Source: Pseudocercospora fijiensis CIRAD86
Lineage: Eukaryota; Ascomycota; Dothideomycetes; Mycosphaerellales; Mycosphaerellaceae
Assembly: GCF_000340215.1 (NCBI RefSeq)
Contig: NW_006921535.1
Coordinates: 1,554,483 to 1,618,482, forward strand
Direction of reading: 5' to 3'
DNA: 64,000 bases
Part shown: one piece after another, positions 1 through 11,313 of the stretch
How the letters are laid out: the number at the start of each line of letters is the position of its first letter
Numbering within the stretch: position 1 is the stretch's first letter
The notes under the pieces: model-generated
What the model was told of the DNA's origin: nothing
What the model saw: the letters and a program-made list of their open reading frames with translations, nothing else
The model's database searches: none
Made by a program: the position numbers and the translations under genes

Positions 1-2957
1 TCAACATCTCCTGACAGCTCGTTCGCAACCTCCAGGTAATTTGAGGTCAAGGTTTGATCCTTGCTGCTAGGGCTGATAACATCGATCTTGTACTTCTTCT
101 CGAAAGCCTCGTTAGACGAAGTAATGATCTCAAGATTCTGTGCTTCGATGTATGTAGCATCGAGCCCATCCTCACCATACGTGAACTGTAGAATGTCGCC
201 GAGTGAGTTGCGTACGGTACCATCATACTTGATCATGATTTCTTCGAGTGCTTTGACAAGTCGACGCTGAATGTAGCCAGTCTCAGCAGTCTTGACAGCA
301 GTGTCAATGAGACCTTCACGACCTCCCATGGCGTGGAAGAAGAACTCTTGTGGTGTCAGTCCCCGTAGATAGGAGTTCTCCACAAACCCGCGGGATGCTG
401 GTGAATAGTCATCCTTGGGAAAGTGCGGAAGCACGCGGTCCTTGAAGCCGAATGGAAGACGCTTGCCTTCAAGAGACTGTTGTCCGACTGCTGCAGTCAT
501 CTGGGAGACGTTCGTTGTAGAGCCCTTGGATCCGGATTTGACCATGGTACCGACGTTGTTGCAGGCATTCATGCCCTTGTAAGCCACGTCACCAGCTCCG
601 TTTCGGGCATTGTCGAGCGCAGTTTTCGTCTTGTTCTCAAATGTCTCACGGACCGTCATACCTGGCGAAGCCTCCATGTTATCAATTTGCACCTCGCTCA
701 TGTACTCCTCGACCTGCGTCTTGTACTTGACGACTTGTTCCTCGATCTTGGCGACCAGATCGGCATCTGGGACAGTATCGCCAATGCCAACGCTAAAGCC
801 ATGATGAAGCAACCAGTAGCAGCAGATGCGCTGCGCAGCGTTGAAGAACTCGACCGTAGCGTCCGGACCCTTGTCGTTGAAGATGTAGTGTACGACACCG
901 CCACCGGAAGCGCCGACCAGCTTCTTTGTAAAGCGGCCCCAGACAAGCTCACCATTCTGGATGAGGACGGGCTCTTCTTTCTCTAGCAAGGGAATATCGC
1001 CCTCCTCGCTCTTCCGGAAAATGTTCAGTCCAAGCGGAAGGCCAAGTGATATTATCTGCTTGCCAGTCCAGCGTGGGCTAGGCTTGAGGATAGCAGGAGT
1101 CGGAATGACACCGTCCCAACCGGGCACCCACATCAAGATGTTCATGACTTGCTCATAATCCATCATGGTATCACGTCTCGTCATCATCCAGATACCGGCC
1201 ATGGTGTCTTGAACAATTCCCATGAGCGGTCCGTTCTTCTGAGGAGAAACAATATTGTGAGGAACAGCACACAGGTTGGCCACCTCGGCACGAGTTTCAT
1301 GGCCCTGAGGAACGTGCATGTTCATCTCGTCGCCATCGAAATCGGCGTTGTATGGGGATGTGACCGACAGATTGAGACGGAAGGTAGAGTAAGGCATCAC
1401 CTTCACCCTATGACCCATCATGGACTCTTTGTGGAGAGAAGGCTGTCGGTTGAAAATGATGTAGTCTCCGTCGACGATATGGCGTTCGACAATCCAGCCA
1501 AGTTGCAGCTGAATCTCGCCAGCTCGCTTGTGGTACCGCAAGTCGATACGAGAACCGTCTTCTCGGATGATGTGCTTGGCTCCTGGGTGCTCATTTGGAC
1601 CGTTCCGCACAAGCTCTTGCAGCTTGTGGATGTTGTAGAGTGTAACTCGTTCCGGGAATGTAAGGATTCTGGCTGTAGACCGCGGACATCCGACTTGGTC
1701 GAGATCCAAGTTGGGATCACCGGTAATGACAGTACGTGCAGAGAAGTCGACACGCTTGCCCATCAGGTTGCCTCGGAGACGACCCTCCTTGGACTTCAGA
1801 CGAGCGCGAATAGCCTTGAGAGGACGACCAGACTTCTGAATCGACTTGGGCATACCAGCAATATCATTGTCCATGTAGGTCGCAACATGGTACTGCAAGA
1901 GAGACGTGAATTCATCGGTAATGTGCTGCGGTGAGCCTTCCTGCTCGGCGCGTCGCACATTCGAATTGGCGCGAATGATATCAGACAGCTTGTATGTCAA
2001 GTCGTCTTCCGATCGCATGCCTTGGCTGGTTCCGTCAACCGAGATACTAGGACGGACTGCCGGCGGTGGGACAGGAAGTACTGTCAGGACCATCCACTCC
2101 GGACGGGCATAATCGACGTTCAATCCCAGACGGAGAAGGTCGTCCTCTGAGATCAGGCCGAAAACACGGAGTACTTCTTGAGGTGTGATGATTTTCTTCT
2201 CGACACCATTGTCCTCACCATCTTCGTTCTTGCCGAGTTTCCAGGTGCCATTCAGCTTCAACTGCTCCTTTCGAATGGTTGGCTGAATATTGCCGCAACC
2301 GCCGTGCCCTGGGCGCTTCTCCTTCTTTGGGTTGGAGCCGAAATCTTCCTGCTCGTCATCGTTCTTGGCATCGAGATCGCAGGTCATCTTGGGTTTGCAT
2401 AGGCGGGTGACGGCCTCGAAACGGCGCTTGGGATCTCGCAGTCCGACGGCTCTTTTGAACAGAGGGTTGCTCTAATGGGACACTGTGAGCACTGATCCAA
2501 GGGCATAGATGACAGAAAGGAAAGGTGAGAGACAATATCCTTACCTCATCTTCCAAGAGCTTACCACAATTGTGGCAAACGGATTCAAGGATCTTCTTGA
2601 TCTTGGTGATGAAGCCTGGTCACGTGAGTCAATGTTTTGCGATTGGGCATGTAAAGTGAGTTTCGTCTCCAACCTACCGACATGGAAGACGGGCACAGCA
2701 AGTTCGATGTGCCCGAAATGACCAGGACACTCCTGTTGGCTTTCGCCGCAGGTAGCGCACATCTGGCTGCGATCGATGGTGCCGAGTTTGGGGTCATTCA
2801 AGCCCTTCTCACGCGGTCGGTGGCGCTGCTCGTCCATAGTCTCGGCATATTCGATATGGCACACGCTCATGCTCTTGATTTCATCGGGCGAGAAGAGACC
2901 GAATTGAATCTCCTGCACCGTCTTGAGCGGCGCTGAGGAGTGAGGGAAGGTTGCCAT
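1..2957 (-). CDS. RPB1: RNA polymerase II largest subunit RPB1 (N-terminal ~940 residues; gene continues off the window)
   Basis: Largest catalytic subunit of nuclear RNA polymerase II. Exons read on the minus strand: 2957-2678, 2615-2545 and 2471-1, with introns of 62 nt (2677-2616) and 73 nt (2544-2472), both GT-AG; the frame closes across both. The ATG at 2957 begins MATFPHSS. The clamp zinc-binding cysteines are visible (C67, C70, C77, H80 in [15 protein letters not shown]107 and C110 in CHNCG). The metal-A signature NADFDGD lies at residues 492-498 (nt 1329-1349) with all three aspartates intact. The bridge-helix region containing [20 protein letters not shown] starts near residue 833. 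No stop interrupts the frame to base 1. The trigger loop and the heptad-repeat CTD lie outside the window. The divergent neighbour is SWD1. Confidence 0.97.
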
Positions 2958-3928
2958 GATGGGCGATGGAGCGAGACTTTTCGGGTCGAGTGACGTCCGT
3001 TGCTACGTGCTCTTGACCGCTGCACTCGATGCGCAGACTCGCTTTCTGATGACCGGACACCGGACGCAGACTCGTCGTGCTGACTGCTGCCGTTGCGCTG
3101 TTCACGCGGTCTGCCACCCGCACCACTCGCACCTCCCCTATCAACGCGCGCACCTCGAAGGAGGGCTGCCTCCGCGCCTTGCGCCTCCAGAAACACTCGT
3201 GCTCGCCGCAATGATAACTAGTCGATGAATTACTGATGCGCCGACGATGGCGATGTCGCGCGATTGCGCTGGATGGAAGAATGTCGCTGCGGTTGCGCTG
3301 CGTGTTGCGCGCCCGTTCGTAGGCCGGCCGGCGACCGATACGTGACTGTTGGATATGCTGGGGCGCCCTGCGGTAGAAGTGGCAATATCGCGCGTCCAGG
3401 CGATATGCGGATGGGTTGACGGTGGTGGGTGAGTGGATGTTTCGCGGTGGAAGGTGCGAGGGTAGAGGTTGGCTTTGACGAAGGCGAAGGCGAAGGCAAC
3501 AAGGCAAGGGCAACGGAGCGACAGCCGCGGCCAGTCCCGCGCTGTGCAGAGCAGGGATGCAGGCGTCGCAGTCACGAACGACTCACGAAGCTCCAGATTC
3601 GGATTTCACCAGATTTGCCGTGCGCCAATTGTTCGCGATAGACTCAAACGACCAGGTGTGGTTGTCGCAGGAGGTGGATGTTGAGTGTGCGATTGCGGTA
3701 GTCGCTGCGCAGGCCGAAAGGCTCGCAGCCGACAAAGAGAGAAAGCAGGGCACTGCACTTCCATCCGAATGCCGCGTGCTGGCGCTGGCTTCACTTCACG
3801 GTTGCGGCCTCCACGCTGACCGGAGTCACCGTCGCCGTCACGACACACTCCACTACAGCCTATGCGTCGTCTGACCGCATACCCTCACTCCTTCACTCAC
3901 ATGTGACTCACCACTGTAGCCTCACGCC
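2958..3928. promoter_or_regulatory. Divergent promoter region between RPB1 and SWD1
   Basis: These 971 bp separate the two start codons, which face away from each other, so both promoters and 5' UTRs must lie here. The tract is GC-rich with CG-containing words. Several overlapping open frames exist on both strands, but none resembles a known protein, and their mutual overlap suits GC-rich non-coding DNA. I see no clear TATA box, which is usual for housekeeping fungal promoters. Confidence 0.6.
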
Positions 3929-5377
3929 ATGAACCTGCCCCTCTCCGACCCGATTCTGCTGGCCCAGGACATTCCCGAGACTCTCACGGCGCGCCTGCGA
4001 TCGTCGGGCCAGGCAGTGTGCATCCGCTTCTCCCACCGCGGCGACCTGCTCGCATCCGGCACCGCCAAAGGCACAATCGCCATCTTCGACCTCGAGACCA
4101 ATGGAGTTGCGCGAAAGCTCAAAGGCCACACTGCTGGCAGGACTGTGCAGTCGTTGTCCTGGGAGAAGAGTGGCCGCTACCTGCTCAGTAGCAGCATAGA
4201 TTGGAAGGTGATCCTGTGGGACTTGCAAGATGGCAGCAGAGTACGCACGGTCAACCTGGGCGCGCCAGTCTACATCGCAGAACTGCATCCCGCCAATCAC
4301 AGAATGTGTGTAGCAGCTCTATACGAGTATAGGCCTGTGCTGGCAGACTTCACTCACGACACGAAGGTCAAGCAGATGGCCCTCCCCAACCTGCCCAAGC
4401 GAGCGCCTCACGAAGAGAGTGGCGAGAAGGCGGATGCTAAGCACTTCGCCACTGTCGCTGCCTTTACGCCAAGTGGAAAGTACATAATCACCGGCACCAC
4501 CAAGGGATGGCTGAATGTCATCAACACCGAAACCCGCGAGACTGTTCACAGCAATCGCCTGTGCAGCAAGCCTATTCTGCTCATCCGCTTGAGTAGCTCC
4601 GGTCGAGATCTCCTCGTCAACGCTTCTGACACCATAATACGCACCATCAAGCTTCCTGACTTGTCAAATCCCAATCTGCAGCCCGACAGCATCCGCTTGG
4701 AAGTCGAACACAAATTCCAGGATGTTGTCAATCGCCTGTCATGGAACCACGTGGCCTTTAGCAGCAATGCTGACTATGTCATGGCTTCGACACTTATGAA
4801 CCACGACATCTACATTTGGGAGAGAGGGCACGGATCATTGGTGAAGATTCTGGAAGGGCCGAAAGAAGAGCTGGGAGCTGTGGAGTGGCATCCTGTGCGG
4901 CCATTTGTCGCAGCCACAGGAGTTGAGAGCGGTCGCATCTACCTGTGGTCCATCAACACTCCTCAACGATGGTCTGCACTTGCGCCAGATTTCGTGGAGG
5001 TAGAAGAGAACGTGGAGTACATCGAGCTGGAAGATGAGTTTGACATTCACGATCAGTCCGAGCTACAAAAGCGACGACTCGATCAAGAAGATGAGGAGGT
5101 GGACGTGTTGACTGTGGATGAAGAGCAGCTGGAGCGAGAGGGCAGAAATGCCAAGGATGGCACAGCGAAGGCCGGAGAGGAGTTTCGTATGCCCGTTCTG
5201 CTGGACATGGACGATTCTGACAGCGAGGATGAAATAGTGGCCATCGGCGCTGGTCAGTTCAGAAGAAAGAGCACCGCCCAGGCTGACGAGATGGAATTCG
5301 TGGACGGCGAGGATCTGGTGAACGGAGAGCCCGAGAGCAATGGACATGCTGGTACGAAGCGACGACGAGGAGATTGA
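3929..5377 (+). CDS. SWD1: COMPASS (Set1 H3K4 methyltransferase) subunit Swd1 / RbBP5-like WD40 protein
   Basis: A 482-residue intronless WD40 protein. It opens MNLPLSDP, like RbBP5/Swd1 proteins, and shows blades ending AIFDL (51-55), ILWDL (95-99), YIWE (295-298) and YLWSI (338-342). After the propeller comes the family's hinge-like acidic segment (ENVEYIELEDEFDI, 360-373), which in RbBP5 contacts other COMPASS/MLL core subunits. The C-terminal ~100 residues are acidic and probably disordered, ending in a basic KRRRGD tail. In the family this subunit scaffolds Set1 with Swd3/WDR5 and Bre2/Ash2 for histone H3K4 methylation in the nucleus. The start ATG sits in a good context (cgccATGaac) and matches the expected N-terminus. 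The assignment rests on the N-terminal and post-propeller signatures, not on WD repeats alone. Confidence 0.9.
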   Translation: MNLPLSDPILLAQDIPETLTARLRSSGQAVCIRFSHRGDLLASGTAKGTIAIFDLETNGVARKLKGHTAGRTVQSLSWEKSGRYLLSSSIDWKVILWDLQDGSRVRTVNLGAPVYIAELHPANHRMCVAALYEYRPVLADFTHDTKVKQMALPNLPKRAPHEESGEKADAKHFATVAAFTPSGKYIITGTTKGWLNVINTETRETVHSNRLCSKPILLIRLSSSGRDLLVNASDTIIRTIKLPDLSNPNLQPDSIRLEVEHKFQDVVNRLSWNHVAFSSNADYVMASTLMNHDIYIWERGHGSLVKILEGPKEELGAVEWHPVRPFVAATGVESGRIYLWSINTPQRWSALAPDFVEVEENVEYIELEDEFDIHDQSELQKRRLDQEDEEVDVLTVDEEQLEREGRNAKDGTAKAGEEFRMPVLLDMDDSDSEDEIVAIGAGQFRRKSTAQADEMEFVDGEDLVNGEPESNGHAGTKRRRGD

Positions 5378-6225
5378 ATGATACCCCTATTTACTCGACG
5401 ATGTGGATCTTGCTGTCCACTCCCATGCATCCATTTTGTCTTTGTCTGTGTGGAATTTTGCCTACGGACAAAGAATTGAAGTCAAGGCGCAGGGCAAAAG
5501 CAAAACAATCGCCCTCGGCTTGGTAGTACTAGGTATGCTGCAGAGAGCGAAAACATCATCAAGCGAGGCCGATAAGGCCTCGCGTCGCTGTCGACGCCCA
5601 CCACATCTGTCAAGCGCTTAATCGGATGACTGCGCCATTGAGCCAAGTCGGACTTCAAGTTCAAAGACAAAGGTAGAGCGTTGCAAATTTGACTCGTCAG
5701 ATTGACTGGATTCAAGGAAATACAATACCATTCTGGCCTGAGTCGCAAGCCACACCTCAAGGACAAAGAGACCGGGGGGATTACAGACCAATAATACGTA
5801 CTGCCCATTCTCTCTCTGCTACTATGCACGATCAATGATCGTGGAGTGCCGACCTGACGCGTTTTTGAGTGTGCCCGGGTGTATTTGAGTGGGTTCAGAG
5901 GTCACAGAGAAGATGAAAGGAGGGGATGAAGTGCTTATTTCTGTGGTGCGATGGATTTTATGCTGCTAGATGACGTGCTAAGACCTGTTGTGTAGGTCTT
6001 CGAATTGGAGTTGATCATACTGTTGATGAGATTATGCTTGGCTTTATGCCAAGACATCGTTGCTGAAAGAACAAAAAGTATTGAGGATCCGGATCCGGTC
6101 CTGAAGAGGACAAAGAACAATGATACTAGCAGCTCCGTTGCGTCCTGCAAGATTTAATGCGTCACTTGAGGTTTGAAATGTGTGGCTGGAAAGTATACTG
6201 AAGCTTTCGATACAAGTCTTCGACA
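5378..6225. other. Intergenic region between SWD1 and the kinase gene
   Basis: 848 bp holding the SWD1 3' end and the kinase promoter. I find no convincing gene, tRNA or repeat. A short palindrome, ggatccggatcc, occurs near 6085-6097. Confidence 0.6.
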
Positions 6226-8297
6226 ATGTCGGACCCGCAATACGTCTTGGTCGAGCCTCGCGACCAAGAGCGCTACGTCAATTTCGAATTAGAAGCCAGA
6301 AGAGATCCAGAAACCGACTATGAGCCGTGGGAAGTCGAGTTCGAACCTCAAGAACGTAACAAGCTCCGCAGAAGATGGCTGAAGCATGCTCCCGAAGTCC
6401 GGTCGAAAAGTGCCGACGCATATGATTATTACTTGGACGGAAAGAAAGGCGTCGCTGATGCGGAAAATGACGTTGAAGTCGCAAGCCGATATCGTGGGGC
6501 GGCTGACGACGAGGGAGATGAAATTGGCGGTCGACCCAGGTTCGAGTATTTTGAGGAGAGACAGAAGGTCTTAGCTGGTGCGCTTGACGGTTTGCGTCTA
6601 AATATCGTGGTCCTGCGGGCCAATCGAGTCGGGAAGGTCAACGATGCTGGAGATCAGTATTGTACGATACTGATGGAGAGGAATAAGGAGAAGATTGAGA
6701 AGCTGAAGAAGGTGATGGAAGTGGATATTCCGGCTTTGCGGAAGCAGGCGAAGAAGAAATTGCAGGTTTTGGGTAAGAGGAAGAGATCAGAGGGTGACGA
6801 TGAAGATATGCCGCCTGACTGGGACATCGATGGGGTGTATGAGTCGTATAAGCTTGCACGTGCAGATTTGGATCTTGACTCAGGTATTGAGGCTGCTTCT
6901 TTCCTATTTCAACGCGCAGCTGACGAGTGATCTAGGGTGGTACGGTGGCTGGCTTCTTGGGCGCGGCAGTTATGGAGAGGCTTGCCTCTGGGTCCAGCTC
7001 AACGACGACGGGAAAGTTGGGAATCGCGTCGTCGTGAAAGAGTCATTGAACTCTGGTTTTTGGACCTACGAGGATAACTGGACTGAAGGCAGCGACACGG
7101 CTCGGGGAATCCTGACAGAGTAAGTTATATCAAGACAACCATTCGCGCAGGAACTGACCTTTAGCAGAGCGGACTGTCAATTACGTCTGCGAGACAAGCC
7201 CGGCTCTAGTAGCATCTGCAAGATGTTCTGCTGGAATATGTGGCGGGAGGAACAGAAATCGCGATTTTTCTTGGAATTCTGCCCGCATGGAGACCTCTAC
7301 GAGGTTCTGAACTCGAATGGCAGCCCATACAGCACAAATATGGGTCAAGCCGCAAGAGCAATGAACTGGGTCGACGATATGTCCAGTCAGTGTATTATGC
7401 TGCCGGAAGCCTTTTGCTGGCATGCGCTTGAAACCTTTGCATTGGCCGGATTACTGATGCAGCGTGGCAAGCTTAGCCGGCGAAAAGGAAACATGCCGTG
7501 GGAAGAAATCATCCATAGGGACATCAAACCAGAGAATGTTTTCATCGGGGTGCCCTCTACTTCGCGATATCCCGGCTACCCTGAGTTGAAGCTTGGAGAC
7601 TTTGGCTTAGCATTCGTGAAGCGCGAATGGGACAAAAGGAGACCAAGACAAATTCCAGTGGCGGGCACACCCCATCATCAAGCTCCAGAGCAGCTGTTAT
7701 TGCTTAGTAAATATGGAGGATTGCTGGGGTTGTGGCCGCACACTAAGCCAATGACAGCGAAGACCAATGTGTGGGCATTTGGCATAGTCCTATGGGTAAG
7801 ACTATTGGGTTCAAGACATGCACCATATCTGAGACACCTGCTAACCTCGTACGCTTCGGCAGGGAATGATCCAAGGCAAAGCCGCTCCAGCAGATGGGGA
7901 GCACGACTTTCAGCAGGAGCATCTCAAAGAGCCAGCGCAATTTGATGCCACTGCACAGAGCTTTTACAGCAAAGAACTGCTCAATCTCGTGAGAGCATGC
8001 ACCCGGTACAACGACGAGGACAGGCCATCATTCGATGCGATTATGAAGAAGGTCTTGGAGCACACAACTCGAGGACCAAACGAGCGGGCTAGAGGATTGC
8101 GAGATCTGAAGCCCGGTCAACTCGGATTTGATGCGCAGTACGGTCAGAATGGTCAGAATGAGTTTGTGCTTTTGAACGGGGACGATTATCGGACAGGATG
8201 TTCTCTGGAAGAATTACCGCCGCTGGATAGTGGTCTGATGCCGCAAGCAATGCCAGCGGACATGAAGGAGGTCAGGCGCGGATCGAGAAGGGAGTGA
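6226..8297 (+). CDS. Serine/threonine-type protein kinase with a ~220-residue N-terminal extension
   Basis: Four exons give about 635 residues: 6226-6883, 6936-7119, 7165-7795 (or from 7168, tandem acceptors tagcag) and 7863-8297. Introns are 52, 45-48 and 67 nt, all GT-AG, and frame is kept across each. Residues 1-219 are a charged region with a lysine/glutamate coiled-coil-like stretch (~150-190) that I do not recognise. The kinase domain starts right after intron 1: glycine loop LGRGSYGEA (~227-235), candidate ATP lysine in VVVKES (~254), catalytic HRDIKPEN (~398-405), DFGLA, then GTPHHQAPEQ as the activation-segment end. The helix-F motif usually written DVWAFG reads NVWAFG here. It is a fungal-type kinase of unknown substrate. 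Joining the N-terminal exon to the kinase rests on a clean intron with a ctgac branch-like site before tctag, but RNA data would be needed to prove it. Confidence 0.85.
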
Positions 8298-8357
8298 TCG
8301 AGGCGGAGCGGATCTACCTCCATTCAGGCTTGTGGGACGAAGAATTACGTAACATCG
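8298..8357. other. Kinase 3' flank
   Basis: Short unmutated 3' flank between the kinase stop codon and the 91-bp tandem duplication. Nothing further is recognisable. Confidence 0.5.
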
Positions 8358-8539
8358 ACTTTCATTAAGCTTTGATTGGACTTTTACGACATTTCAACAG
8401 CACGACACTAATTCTTCGCCTACAAGCCTAAGAACAAACCGGGCTAAAACTTTCATTAAGCTTTGATTGGACTTTTACGACATTTCAACAGCACGACACT
8501 AATTCTTCGCCTACAAGCCTAAGAACAAACCGGGCTAAA
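8358..8539. repeat. Perfect 91-bp tandem duplication at the edge of the transposon block
   Basis: Unit 8358-8448 is repeated identically at 8449-8539, and identity runs a few bases beyond. Its base composition is host-like, with CpA and TpG present, whereas RIP-type sequence begins just after it. At this length it is below the size usually targeted by RIP, consistent with its identity. Confidence 0.9.
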
Positions 8540-8540
8540 A

Positions 8541-8866
8541 CAGCCTATAGAATACAGCTATTTGCCCTCGGAGGCTGTAATATAACTATCTCTATAGAAC
8601 TATAACGATCTAAGTAGCTAAGGTCCGTCGCAATATATCTAACTAAGCCCTTAAAGTCTAAGATAGTATACGACAAGGCGTTATTGTCGCGTTCTAACTA
8701 CTACGACTAAATCTTAGATTACGATAAAAGTCTTAGTATTTTCCCTCTTACCTTACTATATAGATACCTAGTATTCTACGGTTATCTAGATATCTAGAGG
8801 TCCGAGAGATAGGCCTTTAAAAGGGGCTTAGAGTCGTATATATATATAGACTCGTATTATTATAGT
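8541..8866. mobile_element. RIP-mutated DNA left of Gypsy element A (left part of the insertion target)
   Basis: TA-rich, CpA-poor DNA between the tandem duplication and the TSD of element A. It has no coding content I can recognise. By the TSD logic it was contiguous with 39389 onward before A inserted, so it may be the left part of the older element carrying the MULE-like transposase relic. No matching terminal repeat could be identified. Confidence 0.5.
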
Positions 8867-8871
8867 CTCTT

Positions 8872-9069
8872 TATTAGGACTAAAGAGGTTATACGTAATT
8901 AGTATATAACTAGGCTCGAGTAAAGCTAGGGTCTTAATACCTTAGGTAGGGCTTAGCGCTTAGTAATAGGCTAACTCTCCTACCTTCCTCCCTCTCCTTC
9001 TAAATCCTTATCGAATACTACCTATACCTACTACTACCCTATCTACCTACTAATATAACCCTTCTTATA
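8872..9069 (+). repeat. 5' LTR of Gypsy A
   Basis: 198 bp, matching 39186-39383 in the same orientation and the LTRs of B and C in reverse complement. The TSD copy ctctt directly precedes it. Confidence 0.9.
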
Positions 9070-9177
9070 TAGTATTCGATCTACCCTTTAAGGGTAGTAG
9101 CTAGATAGTCCTTATTTTAAGCTTTTAGCGGTATAGCTACGAAAACTATCGATCTAACTATATTACGCCTAAAGAAC

Positions 9178-10172
9178 GTTACGAAAACTTTTTTTCCGAT
9201 CGCGACGATCCTATCGATAGGATCGCTTAGGATCGCTTAGGATCCTTAGGATCCTTAGGATCCTCGGGATCGTACGTTAAAGATCTTATCGGATAGGATC
9301 GCTCGGGATCGCGGGGCCGCGATCCTATCGATAGGATCCTTACGATCGCAAATTTCGGGACGGGCTATCCCGAAATTCGAGGCCGAGGAACGTAAAGGAC
9401 GTAGGACAAGTTAGAGCCCGACTACTACTACTACTACTAGTACTACGAGGTATTTAGGGGTATTACGTACTAATATAGGTTAAATTTAGCGGTTTCGTAG
9501 GTTTTTTTTATAAATAAATTTTTTTCGTTAAGGTTTCGTCAAATGTAGCCGATATTTCGTTAAGGTTTCTTTCAAAAGCCGACGCTTAATAAGCAGAACT
9601 TTGAAAAAAAGTATACTCGAAACACTCGAGATTCTTTTCTAGATTCTAAGATAACTACTAGGTATTAAGACTTGAAAATTTATAATACTCTTATTAGTAG
9701 GTAGAACTTTAAGTTCTATTTTTTAAATTTCTAAAAATAGTAAAGTATAACTTAGAAAAGCTAAAATACTATATTGCTTATTTCTGTTCCCTAGCTTTAG
9801 TTTCGTAGAAAATCTATAAATTTTATATTTTTTTAAAATAATATACTAAAAATAGAGTATCTTTTTACTATATTACTAAGCTATAAACCTACTAGAAAAA
9901 AGATAAATTAGAAGCAAAATGTCTAGAAAAGCGATTTTCTTTCCTTTATATCTTTTTATCTAGAAGGTTTACGGCTTAGTAATATATAACAAAAATGTTC
10001 TATTTTTAGTATAGTATTAGGCAAAAGTCTAACTTTTATAAGTTACCTATTTATCGTTCTAGGATAGCTTAGGATCGCTCGGGATCGCTCGGGATCGCTC
10101 GGGATCGTCGCGATCGCTCGCGATCGCTAGGATCGATAGGATCGTCGCGATCGGAAAAGAAGTTTTCGTAAC
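9178..10172. mobile_element. Non-autonomous TIR element M with GATC-rich ends, inside Gypsy A
   Basis: 995 bp with terminal inverted repeats of about 40 bp. The left end starts gttacgaaaacttttttt, and the right end is its complement with one change. A 4-bp direct repeat gaac flanks it (9174-9177, 10173-10176), and copies B and C read straight through the empty site (gaacggga). Both subterminal zones are packed with GATC-centred words (ggatcgc, ggatcct, gatcgcga). There is also a perfect 10-bp hairpin at 9351-9377. The centre is AT-rich with no coding frame. It is a MITE or deletion derivative of a DNA transposon; the superfamily is not assignable from the ends alone. Confidence 0.8.
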
Positions 10173-10176
10173 GAAC

Positions 10177-11164
10177 GGGACCTATACGTACTATTCTATT
10201 AAAAACAACTATACTAATTATTAAGCAAGGCCTTCTATATAGCCTATTATACTAAGTTAATTGTACTAAGCCGATACCTACTAATTCCGCTATATCCGTA
10301 TCTTAGAGGCCTATAATATATTATTAGTATTACCCCTTATAATAGCCGGCTTATTACGAAGTAACAACAACCGCGGCGCCGCTAGTAGCGCTAGTAACGA
10401 TAATACTAGTAGTATAGAGCCTATTAATAAAGAACCTATAATTCTAGGTAATAACCTAGAATTGCCTATTAACGACATTCTTAATAATATTATTAACCGT
10501 CGATATAGCTAACTAGCCTTTAGCCCTTAACTAGTAGGGAGACTTTAAGAAGCTACTTAAAACAGGCTTACTACCTTACGTTAAGAATAATAGCTAAAGG
10601 ATAATCTCCTCGAGATTCGCCGCCTATAGGAAGCCCTAAAAACTAATACTAAGCCGATAGTAGGGCCTTCCTTACTATCCGTCCTAGTTTAGAAGAAGGA
10701 TACTAAGCTTAAGGATTGTACTGTATTTAACGGCTCTAGTCGTAAGCAGTATAATAATTATATACGAGATTGCGAGCTAAACTAGCGAAATGTACTAAGA
10801 GCTCTTCTAGACGACTATTTACTAGTCGTCTATGCTATATAATATATTAATAGAGACCTAAAACGTAACTAGGATAACTATTTTAACTCCCTTAATAACT
10901 AGACCGCTGTTTAGTAGCAAACCTACAAAACTATTATACTAGACACCCTTAGAAACCCGATACTAAGGCAATAATACGCTTAGGACTAGTACCTTCGAGC
11001 TAAACAAAAGACTAATCAATCGGCCCGCTTATTTAAGGCCTATTTAAAGACCCTCGAAGACGACCTTCTAGCTAAGACTAATTCTATATAGATCTCGGAA
11101 ATACGCCCTAAATTAAGATAGGAATTAGTCCTTAAATTAGACCGCCGCCGTGTATTTAAATAGG
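10177..11164 (+). pseudogene. Gypsy A gag remnant (5' part)
   Basis: It aligns with the gag of copies B and C: the start region TIAG..RSNNNR, then a P/T/K-rich spacer and the helical capsid-like part. RIP has turned many Gln and Trp codons into TAG. The frame is cut at 11169 by element X and resumes at 33584. Confidence 0.8.
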
Positions 11165-11169
11165 CTAAT

Positions 11170-11313
11170 TGTTACGAGATAGTATAGATTAGATAGAAGA
11201 CGAGTTGTCGTACGGTTCTATCTAGAGGTAGAAGGAAGCGTACGAGGAAGTATCCTCGCTAAGCTTTTAGCTACCTTAGGCATTAACCCGAGTAGAGCAG
11301 CCACTCCGTAATA
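11170..11313 (-). repeat. 3' LTR of Gypsy X
   Basis: 144 bp, nearly identical to 33440-33583, with terminal tgttac / gtaata. Confidence 0.92.

Noticed and set aside
423..1934. Long plus-strand open frames opposite RPB1 (423-986, 1149-1934)
   Set aside because: They are antisense shadows of the conserved RPB1 exon 3 and resemble no protein.
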